The notes below the pieces were generated by a model. It did no database searches, was not told the DNA's origin, and worked only from the letters and a program-made list of their open reading frames with translations. The translations under genes and the position numbers were made by a program. DNA of 64,000 nucleotides from Gorsachius magnificus. Lineage: Eukaryota > Chordata > Aves > Pelecaniformes > Ardeidae. Position 1 is the first letter of the stretch; the number at the start of each line of letters is the position of its first letter. Location of the stretch: the NCBI GenBank assembly GCA_034008185.1, contig CM067084.1:8017385-8081384 (forward strand), read 5' to 3'. This document shows positions 37,010-47,311 of this stretch, piece by piece.

Positions 37010-38500
37010 GCAGATCAGTACTGCAATGACTGGTGGAGGCAGCCCTTGAAAACATATAAATTATGGTAATGTATGTCAAAAATCTGTCTAACCAGCCTTT
37101 TTCCTAGCTCTTTTGCTTTATCCTCTAATTCTATCCATGCTGAAATAGCTGCTATGGTAGGCCAAATCTATGCTAAAATTTAATTCTTCTGAGCTCCAAC
37201 TCATTTTGATATTAATGCCTTTGCTGCTTAAAACCCTGTATTTGAAACATTATGGGTACTTTACTTCTGTTCTTTGAACGTGTGGCATCATGACAAGAGT
37301 CAGTAAAGCACCGCTGGGCATCAGGAAGACTATCAGCAAAGCTGTTGGACTCCAAAGGACAGATTTCACTTTCAGACTTGTAAATTTGCAGAGCTGTTTT
37401 GCTGGATAATAGGCTGTATTTCTGACTTGGAGACAGGTTGGTTTGTTTTTTTTTTCTTAAGGAAGACCAAGTAAAAGGCCAGCAGCTTCCCAGTAACTGA
37501 TGGCCTAAGCTGTATTACAAGTTTACTGGATTTAAGACAAACAGTCTGTTTTCTCAGTGTCTCACTGCCAATACATGCATCCCGTTACTAAACACATTGG
37601 GTGAGAGGATGCCATCCAAAGGGGATGGTATACAGATGCTCGATGGAGTGGTGAGATGCAGTCGTTCACTTGCTTTCAAATAGATAGCAAAGGCCAAGCG
37701 AGCAATGAAAAGCTCTCCACAAGTTTACACAGATTATGGGTAAAAAAAAAAAGGTTGAAATTGAGCTTTTGGAGCATTGGCAAAATTAATCAGTAATTAG
37801 TTAGCAATGCCATATGGTCATGGTCCAGGCTATGTAACTCGGTGTAGGTTTTGCTACTGCTCAGCTGAACTGTGCCATCTTGTGGGTTCCCAGGAAATTA
37901 CAGTTTCAGTATCAAAACCATCTTTACTAGGTTTGTCAGGCTGAAGTTGCTGCAAGCATTGCTATTTTTTTATGATTAAGCGGCGTATTAGGAACAGAAC
38001 ACTGCTAAAGCTTTTCTGTAATTTGCACTTTCCATCTCTGCCTTTCCAAGCCATAATGGTATGTATCCATCCCACTTACTGCCCAGTCTTTTCCAGTTAC
38101 TTTACGAAATTCTAACTTGATCTGTGGAAGTTTTACAGTGCAAATAGAAAAGAGAAAAGGATGCAAACCTTCTGTTGCTGTTTAGGATTTTAAATCTTGT
38201 GACAAGGAAATTGGAACAACAAAACTTAAAGGAAAGAACTGAACACAAGAAGCATTAGCAATCACTTTGAGAATCCCTTTCCTTCTCCTGGCCAGTGAAG
38301 GTGTCCTAATAAGTGCCACAGATCCAGGATAGCTTTGTCTGGGAACTGTAGGCTTTCTACTTGTTTAGGGATTTTTTTTTTGTGTGTGTGCGCAGTGTTT
38401 TCTGTTGTTGTTGAGGTGTTTTTTTTCTGTTCAGAAGTGATGGGAATCTGACTTTGAGTGGGATAATGCTGAATTTAGCACCTGAACTGTAGAGGATGTC

Positions 38501-38620
38501 TTTAAAAAAAAAACCAAAAACCGGGGGGGTTTAACCAGCTATTTAAAAAAAAAAAAACCAAAAAAAACCCAAAAAAAACCAAAAAACAAACAAACAAAAA
38601 AACCCAAACCCACCTTAATT
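38501..38620. repeat. A-rich / AAAACC low-complexity tract
   Basis: Long A runs are interspersed with CC and CCC (ccaaaaaaaaccaaaaaac type), with one G7 run (38523-38529). It is a low-complexity sequence without coding potential. Confidence 0.9.
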
Positions 38621-41614
38621 TAAAAAACCAAGAATGCCCCAATATGCAGTTAAGAGCACTGCCGACTACTGTAGCTGTCAAAGGAAAAGAACATACTGTT
38701 GCAGACAGGTCTTGAAAAATCTAAGTTCAGACCAGGATATTCCTAGGCTCTAAAACACGGCTGGAAAAGCATTTTAACTTTTTTTTTTCTCTAAGCACAG
38801 TGAGTCTATTAAGTAATAAAGATCAATTTGGGTCTCATTAGTGTGACTGAGAAGGCAACCAAGAACTGCATCAGACTCAAAAGAGCTGATGCTGCTGCCC
38901 CTGTCTGGGATGACCTGATCCTCAGTAACACGTTACGACTATCCCAGTCTAAATTCTTTAGTGTCAGAGCGAGTAAAACGTGAATCTTAGGAGGACAAAA
39001 CAGCATATCAATAACAGGGCTCCATGATGTATTATCTATTTTGGTGGGGTTTTGATCAACTTGCTCTGCTCAGAGCCATAGCAAGCACCCTTGCAGCCTT
39101 GACAGGAGCGCAAGGGAAGGCAGAAGCAGCTGACTTCTGCCAGTGAAATATGGGGGTGTGTGTTGACAATAATAAGGCTGCCCATGTCTGCAGGTAGGAT
39201 TTCCCATACCGTATCAGCTTCCAGAAAGTTTTCCTGCGTTGAGGTCACAGCTCTGAGCTCCGTGACAGCATTTATCAAAAGGTCCTGGGCAGAGCTGACG
39301 GCGATGATGTGAGCCCCAGGCAGCCAACCCTCCCTCCCTCTTCCAGGAATAGTGGCAATTGCGTATCTTCATATTTACAGATTTTAGAAGGTGTCTTTCA
39401 CCCAGTGACACGTGAACCTCGGGAGATCCATGACTGACTCCTGGAAGTCCCCTGTGAAAGGCGATTGTGGAAAAGCAACCCTCTATGTCAGGAGGCTTAA
39501 GTTATCTGCGGTTACACAGCTGCCCCGCTTGCTCTTGCCTACAGGCTGCTTGTGTTATTTCTAAATTGCCTGCCACCCTACAGCTGGCCACCTGTACTTG
39601 GGCCTCTCTTCTTATGCAGAATAATAATGGAAAAGTTGGGTTCAATACCTATTGATTTAAATTGACATTTTTTTGCCTCAATGACAGCTAAACTGCATCC
39701 AGAGGGGGAAAAATATAGGAATGAAATATTATTATAGTAACATCAAAAGGGAAAGTAATGGAGTAAAGGTGTTTTCCACTGTATCTGCCTCTAACTGAGA
39801 TACAAAGTGGTGTTACAAATTTGGATGCAGTTAGTAATAGGAACCAATGGAGAAAAAGCTTGGTAAAAGAACCAAAGATGAGATTTACTCATCCATCAAA
39901 CGGATGCTGCACCCTCTTAAGAAAGAAGTGCCCCAGATGAGGCAGAGGAATAAGACTAATAAATCCATTTTCAGATAAAAAGCTAGGAAGGTATTCTAGG
40001 AAACCAAGAAACTGAACAAGAAGCTGGTAAGAAAAGGTGGGAAATTCTTATTCTTTGCAACTGTGTATTTAACAGAATACAATTAGTAAAACCTACCTCT
40101 GCCATCAAGCCTTGTAGTGGGAAATTCAGTTTTATTGTAAGATGTAGGATTTCCAATTACCATGCTAGTGTAGGGCCCGAAATAACACTTTTGGGGAGAA
40201 GCGGATTCTAAAATGTGCCTGTGATGAACACCTCTGAAGCTTGATCTCTTGGGCTGTTTCGAGGACGTTCACAATTCTCAAGCAATTTGGTTGTCATAGC
40301 ACCTCCAATAAAGTCCTGCCAGAACATAGGAATATCACCTCTGAGGGCTTTTATAGGCCAATAAAACAAGCTGGCTTGGGCTGGCATCAAGACATGGATT
40401 ACAGGCTTTAACAACAAATGAGGAGTTATCAAACATTGCTTCATGGGAGTAATGACAAGACTGGTCCCGTGGTAAAAGCTCCTGGAAAAACTCCTACTAG
40501 AGCACTGATGAGGAAAACTTTTGTTTTCTTCAACACAGAAAAAGAGCGAAATATAACAAAACCCAATATTTACTCTACTAGTCAAGAACCGTAGCTCTCC
40601 TCTGGGCTGCTGTACAGTGATGCAGCTTTACAAAATGCACGAAACCCTTGTGAGCTACACAACTGGGAATATACCCTGTTCCACCTGAAACCATTCCCTC
40701 CCCAGAGCTGACAAATAAAAATGAAGTTAATTCCCCCAAACAAAAGGCGCATGGGCCATTGACCTTGAACATGCGACTTAAATCCTAACCCCAGTATCAA
40801 GTGCTAGTTTGGACCCCCAGGCTGTATTTTGAGATCATAAAATTAGGCTTATGGACTTTCTACTTAACACTAAGACTGGAAGGCAGCACGGTTAGAAGAA
40901 ATGACTGACAGATGTTGATAGATGTGCTTTGAATTTTGACTGCGGTAGAATTCTGCCAGGAAAACAAGTATTTTTGTTAACTGCTTTCAATGATCTGAAC
41001 ATCTCCCAGCAGCTCTGGGGTCTCACTGTATAATTTGTCTCTTTTCCTGGCACCTGATGGCTGTGTGCAATAATGTCAGCAAAGGAGCTAACCTGGATTC
41101 TGTGCTTTTAAAGAAAAAAAAGGAAAAAATAATATTAGAATAATTCTTGGCTTCCAGGACCTGGAATCCTTATTTTAAACAAATCCTTGCATATGGAATA
41201 TTAAGCCAGGCAAATATTAATACTATACATTTACATGGGCTGGAGAGGAGAAACCAGTTAGTCTGCTGGTTATCATACGGTCACGGAAGGCTCCTGTCGT
41301 GTGCAAGCCCAGAATTAAAGCAATGAATGCTGGTTTGTAACATATTAAAATAGGATTTATCTAAGAAACAAACAAATGTAATAAAAATTGAGTTTGATAT
41401 TGGTTTTGTGAGCAGTGATACTAGGGTCCTTTATGGCATTTAACTTAATTCCATATGAATCCTGATAAGATAGGGAGCACAGGGAGCAGTCTGTGTTCAA
41501 TATGCTACCACAAGTGGACTGAGAGACCTAAAAAAAAAAAAAAAAAAAAAGAGTTGATGAGTTATCCTCATTCTGTTAAGGTGTTTTTAGTGGCTCTGCT
41601 GGGAACTACGTAGT

Positions 41615-42145
41615 CGTGGTCAAATACCATTCCAGATCTTTATCAATGGTCTGGAAGGTAATAAAATCAATCCTGATAAAAACATCAGCCGACGGCAAAA
41701 AGTGTGGCATAGCAAGACAGTAAATCAGCTATTTGGAGCAATTTGGAATGCTTTTTGACTGAGGTACAGCACGCGCCACCTGAAAACCTAAAAAATGAGT
41801 GGTGATGTCCCCAGACAAGCTGCATCATTGGTTCTCTTTACTTATTGGGCAGCTGAGCTCAGACCAAAATGCATTTTAATACGGCATAAAGTTGCATATA
41901 TAGGAACAAGGGGCGCAGCTCACGCAGAGAGGGGAGCTGTTGGTATATCTCTGGGACACGCTATGATTTTAAAGAGATATCTGCCTTAATTTGCTGATTA
42001 CAAAGTTCCCCTGCGCGGTGCTAATGAGAAGCAAATGGATTTGATTGCTGCATGTAGGAGTACAGGAATATCTTTGCGGAGCCAAGCGGTGACATTTCCT
42101 TGATATAGCACCCCAGTGAAACTAGAAACTAGGTCCTGGGAAGAC
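41615..42145 (+). mobile_element. Old, heavily decayed CR1/L3-type reverse-transcriptase remnant
   Basis: Successive short matches to CR1 ORF2 appear in the right order: an IFINDLE-like stretch (atctttatcaatggtctgga), an FADDTK-like stretch (cagccgacggcaaaaagtgt), MxFNTAKCKVxHLGT (aaatgcattttaatacggca, then taggaacaaggggcgcag) and the region before ALVRP/LEYC (caggaatatctttgcggagc). Stops and indels break the frame throughout. No 3' tail is visible. The family call rests on my recognition of these blocks and is less certain than for the young copies. Confidence 0.55.
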
Positions 42146-42277
42146 CTAGGCGGTCCTCCAAAGAGCGTCCAGCTCCACCGCTTACCCTCGCACGAATGAC
42201 ATTAGGCAGGCGCAAAGATCAAGTCCTTCCTAAAAGGATGCTGACATCTACCGTAAATGAAACTGGGGTCTGTAGAT

Positions 42278-42335
42278 TGTCATAGAATCACTTAGGTTGG
42301 AAAAGACCTTTAAGATCATCGAGTTAAACCATAGT
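42278..42335 (-). mobile_element. Very short CR1 3' tail, minus strand
   Basis: The plus strand reads gtcatagaatcacttaggtt, then ggaaaagacctttaagatca and tcgagttaaacc. This is the reverse of the CR1 terminal sequence seen at 5841-6060. About 58 bp survive. Confidence 0.8.
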
Positions 42336-45300
42336 GAAGTAAGCGTGGGCAGGATTCCAGCTGCCGGCAAGGAATAATGAAAACACTTAATGCCAAGTCT
42401 GGTGTTACTCAGGAGTGTGGGGCATCGAACGGGGTTTTTGTGGTCTTGCCTTCGGCTCCTCAAATACAAAACACAGAAACCTACCTGCCAGATCTGCTGA
42501 ATTTGTAACTGGTTTCTATTCTGGCTGCAGAATGCAATTCTCTGCCTCTCATCATTATAAGCCTGAGACTTCTCAGGACTGTGTGAGATAATAGGTACAC
42601 CACCAGTTTTCATTCAGCTTGCATGGGAAGAAAATGCGCTCAGAACCTTTTTTTTCTTCTGTATACTGCGTTTCACCAAGATACAACTGTCTTTCATTTC
42701 ATTCACCATCCCTCTACTTGCTTCTCTACTTCCCGCGCCTCCCATTGCAACATTTCAGCAGCATCATTGGCTGCTTTAGGCAAAACAGCATAGGAAACAC
42801 ATTAAATGTGGCAAGCCAGACACGTTGATCTGTTGACGCCGGACACTGTGAGGTCGCCATTAAGACTTTGCAGCGGAGTGTGAGCTGGACGGCGTTGGGA
42901 TTAGATTGCTTTTTCTGTATCTGGAGGTGAAAGGCTGATGAAGTGTTGGGCTGTGTTATCAAGAGAGCTGTGGCAAGACAAAAAGCGCAAAATGACCCTT
43001 TCTTCACTTTATTTCCATTCTTACAAGTTATGAGTGGTGGAACGCTTCCTAGCCCAGCCTTAACTGTGTCTAAATTTAACTGTGTTAATCTAAAAGGGGT
43101 CAAAACTCTACCCATGCTGATGCTGACGTACCACCAGAGTAATTCCACTGACACGAGCAGAGCTACTCCAGACTTAGGCTAATGTGATGTCAAGTAGAAG
43201 TTGGCTTAGGATGTCTCTCTGTCGCGGTTTACTCATAGGTAGGCTCTAAGAACTGCAAAGAGGAAAGTTTCCACTGGGGTTCAGGGAAGAATTTGGGGGC
43301 TTTCCCTGAGTTTTAAGACCTCTTCTCTTTTTTTTTTTTTTCTCTCTGTTACGCTCATGCTAAGCAAAATAACTTTTGAAGCAACTCAGGTAGCACTTAG
43401 ACTGGAGATGCTCATGGTTTCCACAAGCTGTAGTTCTTCAGCAGCTTTCCTATGCCAACAAAACCATAGGTTTGTTTTAGTTTCAGTCTGAATGGGAGGG
43501 ACAAACTCTTCTGGGGGTGATGAATGATTTCTCTCTTGCTTCCTACCCCAGCGAGTTCCTCGTAACTCCTTGGACTCTTCCTCAAGGCAAGATGGGGAGT
43601 CCTCACCGCAGCCGGCACCGTTCTCACCTGAGCTGCTCAGCAGGACCTGGGCTCAGGGGAGCCGCTGGCCACCATCCTGTGGCTGGCAAACAGGCTTTCC
43701 TGTATTGCCTTTTTGGTTTTTGTCTTACCTGGCTTGTCTTTTCACCACTGACAGGTAGAAATCATGCAGTGTTTGCGACAGGCACACCCGAATCTTCATA
43801 TAAACAAATTGCTCCTCTTTCAGGAAGCAAAATTAAGGGCAGTGGTGGAGGAGAGAACGGATCCCGAGGGATTTATCACACTGTTCCATTAAGTCCTTGA
43901 ACACCCGTCTTGCTGACAGTACTGGTGACAGCACAGGCAGGTTTGTGTGGCTTTCTGTCTGCCATAGCAGCTTCGATTTTAATGTTTTTGGGGTTTTTAC
44001 TTTGCTGTTAAAATAACTTCTATCAAAAATACAAAAGAATAAATTAAAATTGTTGTTCTCAAAACTTCTCCTGCCTTTGGCTGTGTTTGAAATAGAAGTT
44101 CACATTAAAATATAATACAGCTGCAATGAGAATGTTATAAAAAATTGTGGCCTGAAATTGTTTTGGTAACTGAAAATTGGCTGTAAGGTTTTATAGAATT
44201 TTCTGTGAAGGTTAAAAAAACCTTTCAGAATGCTATGAAATGGAATTTTGATATACTGAAACACTTCAGGAATGTAAAGGTTGGGTTTTTTGCTTTTGTG
44301 GGTGGCTCGTGTCTAGAAATACATCTAGGCTGGCTTTAGATCTACGGATACAAAGGGCTTAGGCAAATTCTGTTTCTGAAACAACTTGCTGATATTCACA
44401 CTCATCATATTAGGTCAGCGATAGAATCCTAAATATTGAAAGACAGGGCCTGTAAACCAGCAAAAAGATATTGATGATTCATTATCATGTGTGAGTTGCA
44501 AAATTTCCCAATGTATCATTTTGTGCTAATATAATGCAAGGGGCACGTATCCTAATTCTGCTCTCCAGTATTGACAAGCGTTATTTGCAAGTGCCTGGAA
44601 TAGCACAGACCTGGTGCTTTAAAATCTGTTGTCGAGATGTTCTCCTGGTTTCTAGCTATTCTCTTTTCCAGAATTTTATGCAATTTGCTTACCTCAGGTG
44701 TGCAGCATTTGAAAGGTTGATGTTGAGCTTTCATATACTTGAATTCGCATACTTTTGCCATAGCATTTTTTTATTTTGACACCTGAGAGAAGAGCCCAGA
44801 CGGAAGTGCAAGCTGGGGGCAGGGAAAAGCTTGGACAATGTTAGAACAAGATTGTGTCTGTTGCCCACGCGAAATCCTGGGTTAATGGTTCATTCTGTTC
44901 TCTGTGTTAGCAAATGGACCAAAGCCCTTCCATGGGGTGTCAGAACATCCACCGTGTTTCTCAGCGCTGTGTTTTTGACTTGGAGCTCAAATTTAGCTGG
45001 CAGATGTGAAAAACCCCATGTAGGGAAAAAAACCTCTAGTGATTAAGCCACGGCAAATGCTTGAAGAGTTATTCCAGCTAAGGCCGATGTTAACTTACAT
45101 TGGCAATCCTCCCCCTCCACCCCATATATTTTTTTTTTTCTTTGCAAATGCAGTATTACTGCTGTTTACTCTAAACACCTCACCTCAACTTGGGGGCATT
45201 TTTGTAATACAAATAAACAAGCCACCTAGAGGTGCAGGGCTGCCTTTTGGGAAGACCCAGGGAATTGCTCGCTGCAGGCAAGGGTCGATGCACGCCTGTA

Positions 45301-46329
45301 GATGGAGTTAAATATCAAAGAACTGGTGCAGACCATAGCAGCGCTATGTGATCCAGGCACTCGGACAGGACCGATGATCCCTTCTTAGCTGTCGCATCGG
45401 TTTACTGTCCGGCTCCTTGCAAGAGAGAAGGAGGTGTTTCCACTAGGAATAGTTTGTAGCTGAACTTGCTATCTGCTAACCAGGGCAGCTAGAAAAAGCA
45501 GCGCGCGTTCAGGCACAAGAGCTCCTTCTCTGGGTCGGTAGCAGGACACGGAAAAGCACAAAACGAAATACAGGCGGAGGACAGCTGCATCCGTGAGGAA
45601 TGTCATGCCCTGCCATGACAGCACCGGTGCAGGGTGGCCGTGCGGGGGAGGAAAGCTGGGGGCCAGGCTTCCCAACCATGCCAGCTCCCCCACATCTGGC
45701 TGCGGTGCCCACGGGGTGCAGGCTGGCCGTGAGGCTCCGTGGCCTAAAGAAAAAGGGGATTTGCAGGAGTTAATGGCCTGAAATATCTCTTTTGCGTTGG
45801 GTGGCAGGGACAGGCACCACTGATTCTTCCTCACTAACCACTTCCAGCCGAGGCTCCTGCTAATGTTTATTTGATCCCCCCTTCTTTCATTGTATCCGGA
45901 GAATAGGGGGGAACAAACCTCCTCTGACACCCTATCCTCACCGTTCTCCCAACTTTGCATCACTCACACCTTCTCCCTGTTTATTTTCACCTAACTTTTC
46001 TTACCTTACTTTTCACCTCTTTTCTTACTTTTCCATGTTGGAAAACCCACTGCCAGGTTCATTAACTACCTCACAAGGATAAATGAACTCTGTGTTTGCT
46101 GATTTGCTACATGGCCACCCTGGGTTTACTTTGTTGGCTTAATTGCTGCCTACAGGTTGGTCGGCCACTGCGTTTACACCCGTGCTTGTATTTAAAGGTT
46201 ACCAAATTCAAAATCAGGCTATTGCGTGACGGCAGGCAGGCAGGATTAGGGCTTTGAGGGTCATTTAAAGGCACAACCTTTTGGGGATGATGGAAGGTGG
46301 GGGATTTCGGGTCGGGCGAGAGACGTCAC
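42336..46329. other. Proximal upstream flank of FAT4
   Basis: AT-leaning until about 45450, then increasingly GC-rich into the promoter island. Contains T14 (43328) and a short T run near 45129. No second gene or antisense exon is recognisable. A CRE-like GACGTCAC at 46322-46329 marks the edge of the island. Confidence 0.6.
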
Positions 46330-46707
46330 CGAGACCGAGGATGCTCTTGGGCCCGTGGGATGCTCCACCTCCCAGAGCAGGGCGGCGGGGGGGGGCGAGC
46401 AGCCCCGGGCCCCGGCTGCCGGGCGGCGGCAGAGCAGCAGGGGGCGCTCCCGGCCCGCGCTTGGAGCGGGGGCGGCGGGGCCCGGGGCTGCCCAGCACCG
46501 CCCGGCCGCTTCGCTCCGGCCGCTCGGGAGTTGGTCGCCGAGCAGCGGAGCATCTTTTCCCGGGGACAGCGTGTCTGGGCCGCCGCGCAGCCCCCTCCGG
46601 CCCTTCAAGAGCTGCTTGAAAAAAAATAACGAGGCAGCGCAGCCGCCCGCCGCCGCGTCCCTCGGTGTGCGGGGGCAGGCGCCCCGCCGCCCCGCTCCGA
46701 CCGACCC

Positions 46708-46733
46708 GGGGGGGGGGGGGTGCCCCCCCCCCC
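46708..46733. repeat. G13 run followed by C11 run (G-quadruplex / hairpin-prone)
   Basis: A run of 13 G is followed, after TG, by a run of 11 C. The two arms are self-complementary and the G run may form quadruplex structures. Tracts like this are frequent assembly and sequencing error sites, so the exact lengths should be treated as uncertain. Confidence 0.8.
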
Positions 46734-46840
46734 TCCTCCGCAACCCGCGCGACCCCGGGCCCGGAGCGGCCGAGCGGGCGCCTCCCCCGGCGGCGGGGCC
46801 CCCAGGTGCGGGGCGCGGGGCCCCCGCCGGGCGGGGCGGG

Positions 46841-46960
46841 GCGGCCAAGGGGCGGGGCGCGGCGGGGGGGGCGGCCAATGGGCAGGGCGCGGCGGGCGGG
46901 GCGGCCAATGGGCGGGGCGCGGCGGGTGGGGCAGCCAATGGGCGGCCGGGGGGGGAGCGG
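46841..46960 (+). promoter_or_regulatory. FAT4: Four-copy 30-bp tandem array of CCAAT box plus GC box
   Basis: The core gcggccaatggg recurs at exactly 30-bp spacing, at 46841 (variant gcggccaagggg), 46871, 46901 and 46931 (variant gcagccaatggg). Each copy is followed by a GGGCGGGGC-like GC box. Three copies fit the NF-Y consensus RRCCAATSR; the first has CCAAG and may be dead. The GC boxes are Sp1/KLF-type. The array lies 352-471 bp upstream of the FAT4 start codon, in the heart of the CpG island. CCAAT boxes commonly sit 60-100 bp upstream of initiation, so transcription may begin near 47000-47050. The binding factors are inferred from the motifs. Confidence 0.75.
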
Positions 46961-46987
46961 CCGCGGGCGTCAAGAGGGAAGGGATCA

Positions 46988-47242
46988 ATGAGCGCCGGGC
47001 AAAGTTGGGGCCGGGCGGCGGCGGTAGCGGCGGCGGGGAGAGCCCCGGCGGGGGGATCGGAACCCCGGCGGCGCCCCCCCGTGAGCGCGGCGCGCCGGCG
47101 GGTCTGCTCCCGTCCGCGGCGGGGCAGGGCGAGCGGAGCCTCCGCGGGTGAGGAGAGAGCGAGGGGAGCGGGAGCGGTCGGGGCGGCTGTGGGGGGAGGT
47201 TGGACCCCCGGGGGGAGGTTGGACCCCGGGGGGCGCCGCTGA
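46988..47242 (+). other. Potential upstream ORF in FAT4 5' leader (84 codons)
   Basis: An ATG at 46988 in a weak context (T at -3, A at +4) opens an 84-codon Gly/Arg/Ala-rich frame that stops 69 bp before the FAT4 ATG. It is an upstream ORF only if transcription starts before 46988, which is unknown. The peptide is a low-complexity product of the GC-rich leader with no recognisable domain, so any effect would be on translation of FAT4 rather than through the peptide. Confidence 0.35.
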
Positions 47243-47284
47243 GAGCAGCGGCAGCTCCGGGCCCCCGCCGCGGGGCGCTGCCCT

Positions 47285-47296
47285 CCCCCCCCCCCC
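47285..47296 (+). repeat. C12 homopolymer directly upstream of the FAT4 start codon
   Basis: Twelve consecutive C residues end 15 bp before the ATG. In RNA this is a C-rich leader element that could bind poly(rC)-binding proteins. On the other strand it is a G run. Its length is likely to be polymorphic or error-prone, but it lies outside the coding frame. Confidence 0.8.
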
Positions 47297-47311
47297 ACCA
47301 CCCGGGGCGCC

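Larger units (their letters stand above)
35171..41614. other. Intergenic, no gene recognised
   Basis: No domain-bearing frame. Contains the 31-bp duplication, the A-rich tract and A21 at 41530. A frame of 160 codons at 35251-35733 lacks any family resemblance. Confidence 0.6.
46330..47311 (+). promoter_or_regulatory. FAT4: FAT4 promoter / 5' UTR CpG island
   Basis: This segment is extremely GC- and CpG-rich, with repeated GGGCGGGGC-type GC boxes, and no TATA box is obvious. The dense CpG continues into the first 2 kb of the coding exon. A CRE-like GACGTCAC sits just at the upstream edge (46322-46329). One A-rich interruption occurs at about 46617-46631. The features are those of a CpG-island promoter with dispersed initiation. 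The transcription start cannot be placed from sequence alone. It probably lies within or just after the CCAAT array (46841-46960), giving a 5' UTR of a few hundred bases. Confidence 0.8.

Noticed and set aside
46281..47242. Plus-strand frames of 100-295 codons upstream of the FAT4 ATG
   Set aside because: Composition effect of the CpG island. Only the ATG-started 46988-47242 piece was kept, as a possible upstream ORF.
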